A stretch of DNA of 64,000 bases, from assembly GCA_016714985.1 (NCBI GenBank), contig JADKBS010000005.1:304501-368500 (forward strand), written 5' to 3'. The translations under genes and the position numbers were made by a program. Positions 35,151 through 44,493 of this stretch are shown here, in pieces; within the stretch, counting starts at the first letter, position 1; every line of letters starts with the position of its first letter. The DNA is from Saprospiraceae bacterium. Its GTDB lineage: Bacteria > Bacteroidota > Bacteroidia > Chitinophagales > Saprospiraceae. The notes under the pieces were generated by a model. It saw only the letters and a program-made list of their open reading frames with translations. It searched no databases and was not told the origin of the DNA.

Positions 35151-35201
35151 CGGGACGCTTGCAAACCATATCGCCCAATACAAAGACTTTCCGTATAATG
35201 C

Positions 35202-35639
35202 CTATTCTTCTTGTATGGTCTTCAAATAAGCTGTGATTTGGTCAATCTTTTCTTGCAAGCTCTTATCATCATAAACGCCTTCGGCTTTTTTGAAGGACTC
35301 CCACCAGATGGGCATGTCGGTCGTGCTATGGCCGGGCACGTTCTCCTTCCCAGCGATAATCTTCGAGATTTCGGCATCCGGGAAGATGCCATTGCGGCGC
35401 TTGGCAATCTGGCGGAGGTCCTGTGGCGGCGGATTCAATGTCGCTCCGATTTGGGTTTGCCCGTCGCCATTGTCGCCGTGGCAGGATGCACAGTAGGACA
35501 TGTACCACTCTCCTCCTATAGCGATAGCAGCTTTTTTGTCATTGGAACAACTGACTGCAAAAACCAATAGCCCAAACAGGAAGAAGACGGCAGGGAGCAA
35601 TTTGATCCATACTACTCGATTTTGTTTGCTAATTTTCAT
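35202..35639 (-). CDS. mono-haem cytochrome c lipoprotein (paralogue B)
   Basis: A 145-residue class I cytochrome c with lipobox AVSC, haem motif CASCH near residue 50 and the same STTDMPIWW region that provides the axial Met as in paralogue A at 29116-29550. Identical blocks include FPDAEISKIIAG and VPGHSTTDMP. The upstream 130 bp also matches the paralogue, apart from the element missing here. It lies between the pseudogene and the intact copy of the glycosidase-like gene, so it may have moved or been duplicated together with them. Confidence 0.9.
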   Translation of the reverse strand: MKISKQNRVVWIKLLPAVFFLFGLLVFAVSCSNDKKAAIAIGGEWYMSYCASCHGDNGDGQTQIGATLNPPPQDLRQIAKRRNGIFPDAEISKIIAGKENVPGHSTTDMPIWWESFKKAEGVYDDKSLQEKIDQITAYLKTIQEE

Positions 35640-35883
35640 GATAACTGATTTAGATTTTAACAGTAATCCGCTGATGGCAACTTGGCCACTTTGCTCAATG
35701 CAATTGTAACGGAAACATGGGAAATCAGCGGTGATGTAGGTCAGCGGGACTTGGTGTGTTTTGGCAGTAGCTGCACGTCAAATGGGTCGTGAAGGTTCAT
35801 ACATGAAAAATCCATGTTTATTTGGCCAGAAATAATCTTTCCCCGCTTTTTCCTTACTTCGCCCGTATTTCTAATCAATAGTT

Positions 35884-38109
35884 ATGAAAAAACTCATTCC
35901 ATTCCTACTCCTCCTCGCCCCATTAATTGCGCCAGCGCAAAACAAAAACCTACACGAAAAACTTTCCCAACTCCCTGACTACCAATTCTTTACCCCCGTC
36001 GAAAAGAATCGTGACTGGCTCGTCCATCCCATCGCCACACCCACCACCGTACTGAAGGATGGCGACCAAGACCTCGTCCTCACCAACGGCCTGTTGCTCC
36101 GTCGCTGGCGCATCGCACCTGATGTGGCCACGACCCATCTCACCCTTTTGACCAACGGCGACAACTTCGTGCGGGGCGTGAAGCCAGAAGCGCAACTGGA
36201 GCTGGATGGCGACACGGTGCGCATCGGCGGGCTGCTCGGTCAGCCGGATTATGGCTATTTGCTGCCGCAATGGGTGGACTCGCTCCGGGCGGACTCGACG
36301 GCATTTCATTGTACCGATTTTGAAATTGGGGAAGTGAAGCCGCTGCTCGACTGGAAGCAAAAACGCTGGGCTGGCGAACAGAACTACCCGCCACGGGGCA
36401 AGCGGCTCAGCTTTTTTTACCAAAGCGAAAATGAAAAATGGCGGGGCGTGACGGTGGCCGTGCATTATGAAATGTACGACGGCATCCCCATGCTCTGCAA
36501 ATGGCTTTCGGTGAAAATCGAGCAACGCAATGAGTTGAAAATCAACCGATTCGCCTCCGAAATACTGGCCGTGCGGGAGGAGGAGGTCAGCGTTGACAAC
36601 ACCGCTGGGCTGTTGACACCGGGCCTTTTGGTACAGACCGACTACGCCTTCCATGACATGAGCAGCCGCTTCTCGAACCAGTGCGTGCGCTGGCTGCCCG
36701 ACCCCGATTATAGCTCGCAGGTAAACTACCTCCGTCAGACCCCGAACCTGCTTTGGGTAAGCCCGCCACTCGGCCCCGGCATCACGCTCTCCGTTGGCGA
36801 CGAGTGGGAGAGCTTTCGTACCTGGGAACTCCCCTTCGACAGCTACGACCGGGAGCGGCGTGGGCTTGCAGAGCGGCGTTTGTACCGCACCATTGCCCCG
36901 TGGGCCACCGAAAACCCCATCTTCCTGCACCTGACCAGCACCGACCCCGTGGTGGTCAGGGCGGCCATTGACCAGTGCGCCGAAGTGGGCTTCGAGATGG
37001 TCATCCTCAGCTTCGGCTCTGGCCTGACGATGGAGGACGCCAGCGACGCCAATATCCAGATATTCAAGGAGTTGGTGCAGTATGCGCACTCCAAGAACGT
37101 GCAATTGGGCGGCTATTCGCTCTTTTCCAGCCGCCGCATTGACGACGAAAACGATGTGATAAACCCAACAACTGGTCAAATTGGCGGGGCTATTTTTGGA
37201 AATGCGCCCTGCCTCGGCAGCAAATGGGGCATCCGTTACCTCGAAAACCTGCGTAAGTTCATCAAGGAAACGGGCTTTGATATTTTGGAACACGATGGCC
37301 CATACCCCGGCGATGTTTGCGCCAGCACCAACCACCCCGGCCATACTGGCATGGCCGACTCTCAATGGGAGCAATGGGACTTGACCGTGGAGTTCTACAA
37401 GTGGCTGCGGGAAACGGGCGTCTACCTGAACGCCCCTGATTGGTACTTCCTGAACGGCAGCAGCAAGACGGGCATCGGCTACCGGGAGGTGAACTGGTCG
37501 CTGCCAAGGGAGCGCCAAATCATGCTCGGCAGGCAGAACATCTACGACGGCACCTGGACGAAAACGCCCTCGATGGGCTGGACTTTCACGCCGCTAACTG
37601 AATACCACGGTGGCGGAGCGGCGGCCACCTTGGAGCCGCTCGACTCGCACCGGGTGGATTACCGACAGCACCTCTGGCAGAACTTCGGGAGCGGGGTGCA
37701 AAGCTGCTACCGGGGGCCCCGCCTCTTCGATACCGAGGAGACGAAATTGGTGGTGCAGACTGCTGTGAACTGGTACAAGAACTACCGCCATATCCTCAAC
37801 AGCGACATCATCCACCTACGCAGGCCAGATGGGCAGGACTGGGATGGGATATTGCATGTTAACCCGAAACTCAAGGAGAAAGGGCTGGCAATGCTTTATA
37901 ACCCATTGAATGAGCGTATTTTACGGAAAATAAAACTGCCGCTCTACTATACTGGACTTACGGAAACTGCACAAGTGCGCATCGGCAGCAGTGCGGGCAG
38001 CAGCAATTTGGAGAGTGTTCCAAGGTCGCACCAATTGGACAGGGAATTTGAAATTGAATTAGAGGTGGAGATTCCAGCGGGGGGCTGGGTTTGGGTGGTG
38101 GTAGAGTGA
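35884..38109 (+). CDS. secreted glycoside hydrolase-like protein (GH36/clan-D-like barrel)
   Basis: A 741-residue protein with signal peptide MKKLIPFLLLLAPLIAPAQ. An N-terminal beta-rich domain (residues 60-300, with LTNGLLLRRWRI, YEMYDGIPMLCKWL) precedes a barrel-like domain at about 350-620 with AEVGFEMVILSFGSG, HSKNVQLGGYSLFSSRR, GFDILEHDGPYPGD and HRVDYRQHLWQNFGSG. This layout of N-terminal sandwich, barrel and C-terminal beta domain recalls alpha-galactosidases of family GH36 and relatives; the EHDGP Asp would be the candidate nucleophile. Assignment is by pattern only. A truncated paralogue lies 770 bp upstream. Confidence 0.7.
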   Translation: MKKLIPFLLLLAPLIAPAQNKNLHEKLSQLPDYQFFTPVEKNRDWLVHPIATPTTVLKDGDQDLVLTNGLLLRRWRIAPDVATTHLTLLTNGDNFVRGVKPEAQLELDGDTVRIGGLLGQPDYGYLLPQWVDSLRADSTAFHCTDFEIGEVKPLLDWKQKRWAGEQNYPPRGKRLSFFYQSENEKWRGVTVAVHYEMYDGIPMLCKWLSVKIEQRNELKINRFASEILAVREEEVSVDNTAGLLTPGLLVQTDYAFHDMSSRFSNQCVRWLPDPDYSSQVNYLRQTPNLLWVSPPLGPGITLSVGDEWESFRTWELPFDSYDRERRGLAERRLYRTIAPWATENPIFLHLTSTDPVVVRAAIDQCAEVGFEMVILSFGSGLTMEDASDANIQIFKELVQYAHSKNVQLGGYSLFSSRRIDDENDVINPTTGQIGGAIFGNAPCLGSKWGIRYLENLRKFIKETGFDILEHDGPYPGDVCASTNHPGHTGMADSQWEQWDLTVEFYKWLRETGVYLNAPDWYFLNGSSKTGIGYREVNWSLPRERQIMLGRQNIYDGTWTKTPSMGWTFTPLTEYHGGGAAATLEPLDSHRVDYRQHLWQNFGSGVQSCYRGPRLFDTEETKLVVQTAVNWYKNYRHILNSDIIHLRRPDGQDWDGILHVNPKLKEKGLAMLYNPLNERILRKIKLPLYYTGLTETAQVRIGSSAGSSNLESVPRSHQLDREFEIELEVEIPAGGWVWVVVE

Positions 38110-38126
38110 TTCTTCCAACGTTTTTG

Positions 38127-38152
38127 TCAAAGTGCCCTGTCTTGCACTTTGA
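38127..38152. other. short hairpin between genes
   Basis: A perfect 9 bp stem tcaaagtgc/gcactttga with an 8-base loop lies 18 bp after the glycosidase-like stop and just before the VWA gene start at 38170. No T-tract follows, so it is more likely an mRNA-processing or stability structure than a terminator. Confidence 0.4.
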
Positions 38153-38169
38153 ATCAAAACCTTATTTCC

Positions 38170-39354
38170 ATGAAAAAAGCATTCTTTCTGTGTCTTTCTT
38201 TATTTGCGATAGCCCTTTTCAGCTGCTCCAAAGATGGCGATAGCCCTTCTCCCAGCTACGAATCGAGCGGTGATTTGTTGGCAGATGGCAGATCATTTGG
38301 AAGTTCTGACATTTCGGGTGGTAGTGGTGGGGACAATAGCATACCTGCTGGCCAAATCACGGCTGGCGAATGGAACGACTTCGACAATTGGGAGTTTTGG
38401 CAAGGCCTTCAAACTGATGAGATTTACGGCGGGTTCCAGCAATATTGGGGCTTTTATCCAGTAAATCGCTATTCCGTTCAGGTAGTTGATGGATCAGGGA
38501 AACCAAGAGCGGATGTCAGTGTTGCGGTGATGGGAAGTGGTAGTAAACTTGTTTGGGAGGCAAGGACGGACAATTTCGGTAAGGCAGAAGTTTTTGGGGG
38601 ACTGTTCGACAACAATGGGCAAACTAATCTCATCATTGTGGATGGTTCCCAAATCGTTAACAACCCTTCTCCAACAGGCATAAACCAAGTGGTTTTGCCG
38701 CAGGGCACGAGTGTTCTTAACCATGCCGACATTGCCTTCATCGTGGACGCCACGGGCAGTATGGGCGATGAGATAACCTACCTTCAAGCAGAATTATCCG
38801 ACGTTATTAGTCGAGCAAAAAGCGGAGGTCAAGGGCTAAACTTGCGCTCCGCCAGTGTTTTTTACCGGGACGAGGGTGATGATTATGTTACAAAGCTTTC
38901 TCCCTTTACCACGGATATTGGGCTGACCCAGGACTTTGTCAATGAAAATGTGGCAGGTGGGGGAGGCGACTTCCCAGAGGCCGTTGACCAAGCCTTGGAC
39001 GTGGCCATCAACCAACTTGATTGGTCGGAAAACGCCTTGACTCGGATTGCATTCCTTGTCCTGGACGCTCCCCCTCACCACGAGCAGCGCCAGTTAACGA
39101 TGTTGAAAGGAGCAATCCAAGAAGCAGCCAAGAAAGGCATTAAGGTTATTCCGATAACTGCAAGCGGAATTGACAAAGAGACGGAGTTCCTCATGCGCTA
39201 TTTGGCGCTTTCCACGAACGGCACCTATGTTTTCATTACCAACCATAGCGGCATCGGCAATGAACATTTGGAGCCGACCGTTGGTGATTATGAGGTTGAG
39301 TTTCTGAATGACTTGATGGTGCGGTTGATAAAGAAGTATTCAGAGAAGCCTTAG
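38170..39354 (+). CDS. VWA domain lipoprotein
   Basis: A 394-residue lipoprotein (MKKAFFLCLSLFAIALFSCS, lipobox Cys19). A low-complexity Gly/Ser stretch follows, then a beta-sandwich-like region (YSVQVVDGSGKPRADVSVAVMG, similar to carboxypeptidase-regulatory folds) and a von Willebrand factor A domain from about residue 185: IAFIVDATGSMGDEI is the MIDAS motif in a DxTGS form, with a second acidic site in FLVLDAPPHHEQ. VWA domains bind partner proteins through a metal ion. Copy 4 of the double-hairpin element begins 13 bp after the stop. Confidence 0.88.
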   Translation: MKKAFFLCLSLFAIALFSCSKDGDSPSPSYESSGDLLADGRSFGSSDISGGSGGDNSIPAGQITAGEWNDFDNWEFWQGLQTDEIYGGFQQYWGFYPVNRYSVQVVDGSGKPRADVSVAVMGSGSKLVWEARTDNFGKAEVFGGLFDNNGQTNLIIVDGSQIVNNPSPTGINQVVLPQGTSVLNHADIAFIVDATGSMGDEITYLQAELSDVISRAKSGGQGLNLRSASVFYRDEGDDYVTKLSPFTTDIGLTQDFVNENVAGGGGDFPEAVDQALDVAINQLDWSENALTRIAFLVLDAPPHHEQRQLTMLKGAIQEAAKKGIKVIPITASGIDKETEFLMRYLALSTNGTYVFITNHSGIGNEHLEPTVGDYEVEFLNDLMVRLIKKYSEKP

Positions 39355-39366
39355 TGAATGAAAAAT

Positions 39367-39497
39367 GTTAACTGCTTAGGTGGGTGTGGGAGGGGAGAGA
39401 AAAAATGAAATTTTTTCTCTCCCCTCCGATGTTTTGGGGTGTTTTTTGGGGAAAATTGAAAATTTTCCCCAAAAAACACCCCCTGCTAAGTAGTTAC
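39367..39497 (-). repeat. double-hairpin dispersed element, copy 4 (inverted)
   Basis: A 131 bp unit from gttaactgcttagg to ctgctaagtagttac. Here hairpin B (ggaggggagagaaaaaatg and complement) comes before hairpin A (ggggtgttttttggggaaa and complement), the reverse of the other three copies. It follows the VWA gene and could terminate it. Confidence 0.85.
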
Positions 39498-39995
39498 CAT
39501 AGATGATAAATTTGCTCGGCTATAATGGATTGTAGCGATGAGCAAGGCGGTTCTTTCCATGAAATCCAGCGTTTTCCCACCTAAAATTCTCAACTCGTGA
39601 CTTGCAACTCGTAGCTTTTTATTTTCCGCAACTTGGGTTTGTCAAAAAAAATATTGGGCTACTGAAATCCACTTACCCTTTTTGCCTCGTATCTCTTACC
39701 AAGATTAGGGAACGTGTCCTAACACTCACCCTAAACCCATTTTGCACACGTGTTGTTTGGCAAATTTGCCAAATTGCGTTTTTGATGCAAATGATTGATT
39801 ATCAAAGAGAAAACCTGTTTTAAACAAGTCGCTTATACCGATTCCATGCTGTCGGTCTCATAAAATCAAATTGGACAAGAGGGGGTAAATCAAGGCAATG
39901 GAACAAAGTTCCACTGGCTGTGCTTTGCCCTTTATTGTTGCTTGGATTGGATGGGCTGCCTGCATTTTTCAACGGAAACTAAACCTGAATTTCAC
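39498..39995. other. intergenic region without a recognisable gene
   Basis: A 498 bp gap before the DUF4394/CHRD gene. The only structure seen is an 18 bp perfect palindrome at 39756-39773 and a few actcgtgac-like phrase units near 39590-39615. No RNA gene was recognised. Confidence 0.5.
39756..39773. promoter_or_regulatory. 18 bp perfect palindrome, possible operator
   Basis: tttggcaaatttgccaaa is its own reverse complement and lies about 220 bp before the start of the DUF4394/CHRD gene. It resembles a binding site for a dimeric regulator, but no regulator is identified. Confidence 0.35.
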
Positions 39996-42900
39996 ATGAA
40001 TTTATTTGTTACCTCACATTTCAACAGCAACGACCGATTGCTCCAACAGCTTAAAAAACTGGTACTGAGCTGCTTGCTCATGTTGACAGGAATGGCCACC
40101 TCTCAAGCGCAAGTCGTTTACGCCCTTTCGGGCAATGCACTTGCTTCCATCAACTTAAGTTCGCCGACCCCACCCTTGACCATGCTGACCATCTCTGGCG
40201 TGGCCAGTGGTCAGGTGATTGAAGGCATAGACGTGCGGCCCAACACGGGCGAGCTCTACGCCATCGGCTACAACCAAGCCACGGGAGAGGCAAGACTCTA
40301 CACCTTGAACACGACCACTGGGGCTGCCACGGCTATCGGTGCCGCTGCTGTAATGCTCCAACCTAACATGGGGGAGATCAGTTTCGACTTCAACCCAACG
40401 GTTGACCGTATCAGGGTGATGGGCAGCAACACAGCCAACTACCGTATGCACCCCGTCACGGGGGCCATTGCCGCTACGGATGGGGCACTGGCTTTCGCTG
40501 TCGCTGACATAAATGCGGCTTCCACGCCGTTCATTGCGGCAGCAGCTTACACCAACAGCTATATCGGTGCAGGTGCCACCACCTTGTACAATTACGATGG
40601 TGCGCTCCATGTGCTCACTACCCAAAACCCACCCAACAACGGCACCCAGAACACCGTTGGCGCATCGGGTATTGCTGCGCCAGCCAATTCTGTGGACATG
40701 GACATATTTTTCAACCCGACCACCTTGACCAATACTGCGCTGCTTAGCGCAAACACTGGCTTGCCGGGCACTACAAATTTATTTACCTTGAATCTGACCA
40801 CGGGAGCGGCAACGGCCATAACACCGCTTCCACTTCCGGTTCCAGTAGATGATATTGCAGTGGCCATTGACCGCAGCGTACCAGCACAGGTCATGGGCCA
40901 GTTGGTCTATGCCGTTACTGGCAACAACAATCTCATCAGTTTCGACTCCGACCTGCCGGGCACCATTCGCACCATCACACCGACATCAGGTGTTTTTGCT
41001 GCGCAACCATTGGTCGGCCTTGATTTCCGCCCCGCCACGAGCGAACTGTTTGGCCTCGGCTACAACAATGCGACCGGCATGGCTCGGCTTTACACCCTCG
41101 GCTTGATGAACGGAGTGGCAACGGCCATTGGTACTGACTCTGTCATGCTGCAACCGGGCATGGGTGCTGTCAGCATGGACTTCAACCCGACGGTTGACCG
41201 CATTCGGGTGGTGGGCCGCAATGGCGCCAACTATCGTATGCATCCAATGACCGGAGCAGTGGTAGCGACAGATATGAACCTCAATTTTGCCGCAGGCGAT
41301 GCCAACCAAGCAGCCACGCCCAACATCGGCGCTGTAGCTTACACGAACAGTTTTAACGGAACGACGGCCACCACGCTGTTCGATTATGATTTGATGCTCA
41401 ATGTGCTGGCAACGCAAATACCGCCCAACAATGGCACATTGAACACCATTGGCGCATCGGGCATCATGGTCAATGCAAGTGCGCCCACCATTGACCTCGA
41501 CATCTTCTACGAGTACACCGATGGCAGCAACACGGCCTATTTGAACGCCAATACGGGCACGGGCATGAACGATGGTTTTTACGAAGTAAATTTGATGACT
41601 GGGGCCGCTACGCTTGTCGGCAATATCGGCTTTGGGATTCCCGTGAAGAATATAGCCGTGGTATTGGACACACCACCCCCACCATCCACCAGTTTTGTGG
41701 CGCACCTTTCCGGCCACAACCAAGCCTACCCTGTTGCTTCGGCTGGTAGCGGTGAAATCACGGCCACACTCACAGGTGACCAGCTTGTGGTCACTGGCAA
41801 CTACAGCGGAATGACCGGCTTGATTGACCTCGCCATTGCCGGAGGCGCACATATCCATGCTGGTTATGCTGGCCAAAATGGCGGTATCGAACTCGAACTG
41901 GTGCCCACGCCTGGCACGGATGCAACGGGCGGCACCTTTACGGCCGCACTCAACACATTTACCCTAAACCAAGCACAGATTGACCTTCTGAACAGCCGCC
42001 AACTCTATGTGAACATCCATACGACCGTTTACGCCTCTGGCGAAATAAGGGGCCAACTCTTGCCAGCAGCAGATGATTATTTCACAACCAATTTGTTCGG
42101 CAGCAACCAAGTGCCTGCCGTTTTCTCCAATAGCCACGGCGCTTTGGCACTCGAACTGCACGGTGATACGCTCGTGGTTTCGGGAGCTTTTGACGACTTG
42201 GACGGAAAGTTCAATGCGGCCATTGCCGGAGGCGCACACCTCCATTTCGGCCTTGCTGGCCAAACGGGCGGCATCGCCCTTGAATTAGAAACGACCATTA
42301 ACAACGACCTGTACGGCGGCGTATTTGCGGCAACAGACAACACCTTTGTACTGACGGCTGACCAACTTGCAGCCTTGCAAGCGCACCAGTTGTATGCCAA
42401 CATCCATACGGCGGTATATGGCTCTGGCGAACTCCGTGGACAAGTGGTGGGCAATGCCGACGGGGTTTACCGGGCGCACCTTAGCGGCGCAAACGAGTAT
42501 CCGTTTGTCACTTCATTGGCCGAAGGCCAGGTGATAGCCGAGCTGCGGGGCAACACGCTGTTGGTTTCTGGTGCATTCAATGGCTTGGAAAGTAATGCAA
42601 CGGCAGCACATATCCACATCGGTAGGGCAGGGCAGAGCGGTGGCGTGGCTTTTGGGCTTACCTACGAGTTGGAAGCCGACCAGCGCAGTGGCGTTTTCCA
42701 GGCTGCGGCCAATAACTTTACCCTTACCGACGACCAAGTGCAGACCCTTGTCAACCGTGGATTTTACGTGAACATTCATTCATCAGTGAACGGCGGTGGC
42801 GAAATCCGTGGCCAGTTGCTGTTGGAAAGCCAAGCGTTCTTGACGGCCTATATGACGGGCAGCCAATCGGTGCCGGACGTGAGCAGCGGAGGACATGGCG

Positions 42901-43148
42901 TAGTGGCGGCTGAGGTTTCTGGTACCCGCCTGACCCTGAGCGGTTCCTTCGACGACCTTGGCAGCGGCGTTGACGTTAGCATCGTGGATGGTTCGCACCT
43001 CCATGCTGGCTTGCCGGGCCTGACGGGCGAAGTGTTGATTCCATTGGCTGCCACACTTGACGCTGACCTGAAAGGAGGTGTTTATGAACCAAACCTGAAC
43101 CGGTTTGAAATCACGGCTGAGATAAAGGAAATGCTCACTGCCCGCTAA
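39996..43148 (+). CDS. secreted DUF4394/CHRD repeat protein, N-terminal part of a broken gene
   Basis: 1050 residues with a signal peptide (LKKLVLSCLLMLTGMATSQAQ after a basic N-terminus). Two DUF4394 domains of about 260 residues each (VVYALSGNALASINL and LVYAVTGNNNLISFD starts, each with GIDVRPNTGELYAIGYN- or GLDFRPATSELFGLGYN-type cores and FDFNPTVDRIRVMG) are followed by several CHRD domains of about 120 residues, each ending in an YxNIHTxxxGEIRGQL block. The frame closes at 43148 in the middle of a CHRD domain. The rest of the protein, including the T9SS sorting signal, is in the next frame (43159-44295), so the truncated product would lack its export address. Confidence 0.85.
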   Translation: MNLFVTSHFNSNDRLLQQLKKLVLSCLLMLTGMATSQAQVVYALSGNALASINLSSPTPPLTMLTISGVASGQVIEGIDVRPNTGELYAIGYNQATGEARLYTLNTTTGAATAIGAAAVMLQPNMGEISFDFNPTVDRIRVMGSNTANYRMHPVTGAIAATDGALAFAVADINAASTPFIAAAAYTNSYIGAGATTLYNYDGALHVLTTQNPPNNGTQNTVGASGIAAPANSVDMDIFFNPTTLTNTALLSANTGLPGTTNLFTLNLTTGAATAITPLPLPVPVDDIAVAIDRSVPAQVMGQLVYAVTGNNNLISFDSDLPGTIRTITPTSGVFAAQPLVGLDFRPATSELFGLGYNNATGMARLYTLGLMNGVATAIGTDSVMLQPGMGAVSMDFNPTVDRIRVVGRNGANYRMHPMTGAVVATDMNLNFAAGDANQAATPNIGAVAYTNSFNGTTATTLFDYDLMLNVLATQIPPNNGTLNTIGASGIMVNASAPTIDLDIFYEYTDGSNTAYLNANTGTGMNDGFYEVNLMTGAATLVGNIGFGIPVKNIAVVLDTPPPPSTSFVAHLSGHNQAYPVASAGSGEITATLTGDQLVVTGNYSGMTGLIDLAIAGGAHIHAGYAGQNGGIELELVPTPGTDATGGTFTAALNTFTLNQAQIDLLNSRQLYVNIHTTVYASGEIRGQLLPAADDYFTTNLFGSNQVPAVFSNSHGALALELHGDTLVVSGAFDDLDGKFNAAIAGGAHLHFGLAGQTGGIALELETTINNDLYGGVFAATDNTFVLTADQLAALQAHQLYANIHTAVYGSGELRGQVVGNADGVYRAHLSGANEYPFVTSLAEGQVIAELRGNTLLVSGAFNGLESNATAAHIHIGRAGQSGGVAFGLTYELEADQRSGVFQAAANNFTLTDDQVQTLVNRGFYVNIHSSVNGGGEIRGQLLLESQAFLTAYMTGSQSVPDVSSGGHGVVAAEVSGTRLTLSGSFDDLGSGVDVSIVDGSHLHAGLPGLTGEVLIPLAATLDADLKGGVYEPNLNRFEITAEIKEMLTAR

Positions 43149-43158
43149 TGGGTTTGAG

Positions 43159-44295
43159 ATGAGCGACGGATTCCTCGACTCATTGCGCAAGCGCCAAGTC
43201 TATACGAACATACATACACTTGGCGTGCAGGCAGGCGAAGTTCGAGGTCAATTGATGCCCTTGGCTGTCTCTTATTTCCATTCGACCCTGATGGGCGTGA
43301 ATGCAACTCCCGTGGTCAATACGACGGCACTTGGTGGGGCCAAATTGGAGCTGAACGGCAACTTGCTCACGGTCTCTGGCAGCTTTGCTGATTTGGTTGG
43401 GCAGTTCGACGCCAACGTGATGGGCGGGGCGCATATCCATGTGGGTGCTGCTGGGCAAAGCACGGGCTTGGTCAGGACTTTAACCCCAACGGTTTCCCCC
43501 GACCTTCAAAGTGGCTTTTTTGTTGCTGCGCAAAACAGCTTTACGCTTACAAATGCCGAAGTGAACCAGCTACGCAATGAAAATTACTATTTGAACATCC
43601 ATACTACCTTGGAAGCGAATGGTGAAATCCGAGGTCAAATACTGCCCGAAATCAACTATTTCCCTACGGCCAGCCAACTTACGGCCCCGCTTTCAGGTGC
43701 AATGGTAAATGTAGGCGGGCTTCCTACCCAACAGTTGATGGTGAACTGGCTGCCCAGCACCGACCCCGACGGCAACCTGATAGTCTATGTGGTGCAAGTG
43801 GCCACCGATGTTGATTTCAATAATATCATCTACCTGAAAGAAGCTGGGGAATCGCTGTTTACCACCATTACCTATGGCGAATTGGATGCCTTGCTGGTGG
43901 ACAATGGTATTGGCTTCAATGGTTCGCTGGCCCTATACACCCGTATCGTGGCAACTGACGCTTCCAACGCTACGGCCAGCGAGGCAGTGAATGTGGTTTA
44001 TACCAGAGGCCCTTCGGCTGCCAACGAGGTATTGTCGCAGCAATTCGAGCTGTCCGTTTTGCCTAACATCACCAGCGGCCAAGCGGTTATGCTGCAAATC
44101 AACGCATCGAAGACATCAGCAGCGCAGGTGTTTTTGATAAATGAAACAGGCCAATTGCTTGAAAGCCGCAGCCTGGACATTCAGCTGGGCGGGCAAACGC
44201 AACAGTTTGAGATGAATTATCCCGCAGGCGTTTATTATTTGTCGGTGAAAACGGCAGAAGGGACTTTGCCAGCACAGCAGGTGATTATTCAGTAG
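43159..44295 (+). CDS. C-terminal part of the broken CHRD protein, with T9SS sorting domain
   Basis: A 378-residue frame that continues the CHRD protein: it opens in mid-domain (FLDSLRKRQVYTNIHTLG), contains one more full CHRD domain, then a fibronectin-like segment (PLSGAMVNVGGLPTQQLMV) and a T9SS type A sorting domain (LSVLPNITSGQAVMLQIN ... PAGVYYLSVKTAEG). It has no signal peptide and no plausible start of its own. It lies one base out of frame with the upstream part because of a 49 bp imperfect duplication. Palindromic repeats follow its stop codon. Confidence 0.82.
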   Translation: MSDGFLDSLRKRQVYTNIHTLGVQAGEVRGQLMPLAVSYFHSTLMGVNATPVVNTTALGGAKLELNGNLLTVSGSFADLVGQFDANVMGGAHIHVGAAGQSTGLVRTLTPTVSPDLQSGFFVAAQNSFTLTNAEVNQLRNENYYLNIHTTLEANGEIRGQILPEINYFPTASQLTAPLSGAMVNVGGLPTQQLMVNWLPSTDPDGNLIVYVVQVATDVDFNNIIYLKEAGESLFTTITYGELDALLVDNGIGFNGSLALYTRIVATDASNATASEAVNVVYTRGPSAANEVLSQQFELSVLPNITSGQAVMLQINASKTSAAQVFLINETGQLLESRSLDIQLGGQTQQFEMNYPAGVYYLSVKTAEGTLPAQQVIIQ

Positions 44296-44428
44296 TTGGG
44301 AAATTAATTTCCCAACAAATAGGAAAGCAATAGTGGTTGGGAAATTCATTTCCCAACAAATTTGTCCTTTAGATGGGAAATGAATTCTTATTTAATCTTG
44401 GCTAGTGTTGGGAAATAAACATCCCAAC
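44295..44428. repeat. cluster of gttgggaaat palindromes
   Basis: Three 22 bp palindromes with arms gttgggaaat/atttcccaac (44295-44316, 44336-44357, and a less perfect one at 44407-44428), plus a half unit gatgggaaatgaatt at 44372-44386, fill the gap after the CHRD gene stop. Confidence 0.8.
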
Positions 44429-44435
44429 TACAAAA

Positions 44436-44471
44436 AATAGCCCCGGTGATGTTACCATCGCCGGGGCTATT
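44436..44471 (-). terminator. rho-independent terminator for the peroxidase gene
   Basis: An 11 bp perfect stem aatagccccgg/ccggggctatt with a 14-base loop. On the minus strand it is followed by a T-run, so it terminates the minus-strand peroxidase gene 23 bp after its stop. It may also stop the plus-strand transcript. Confidence 0.85.
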
Positions 44472-44493
44472 GTAATGTAGAATTTAAGCAAAG

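Noticed and set aside
35950..37518. Long 522-codon open frame antisense to the glycosidase-like gene
   Set aside because: It mirrors the strong codon bias of the sense gene, has no signal, motif or ribosome-site support, and its product is low-complexity in His, Ala and Val.
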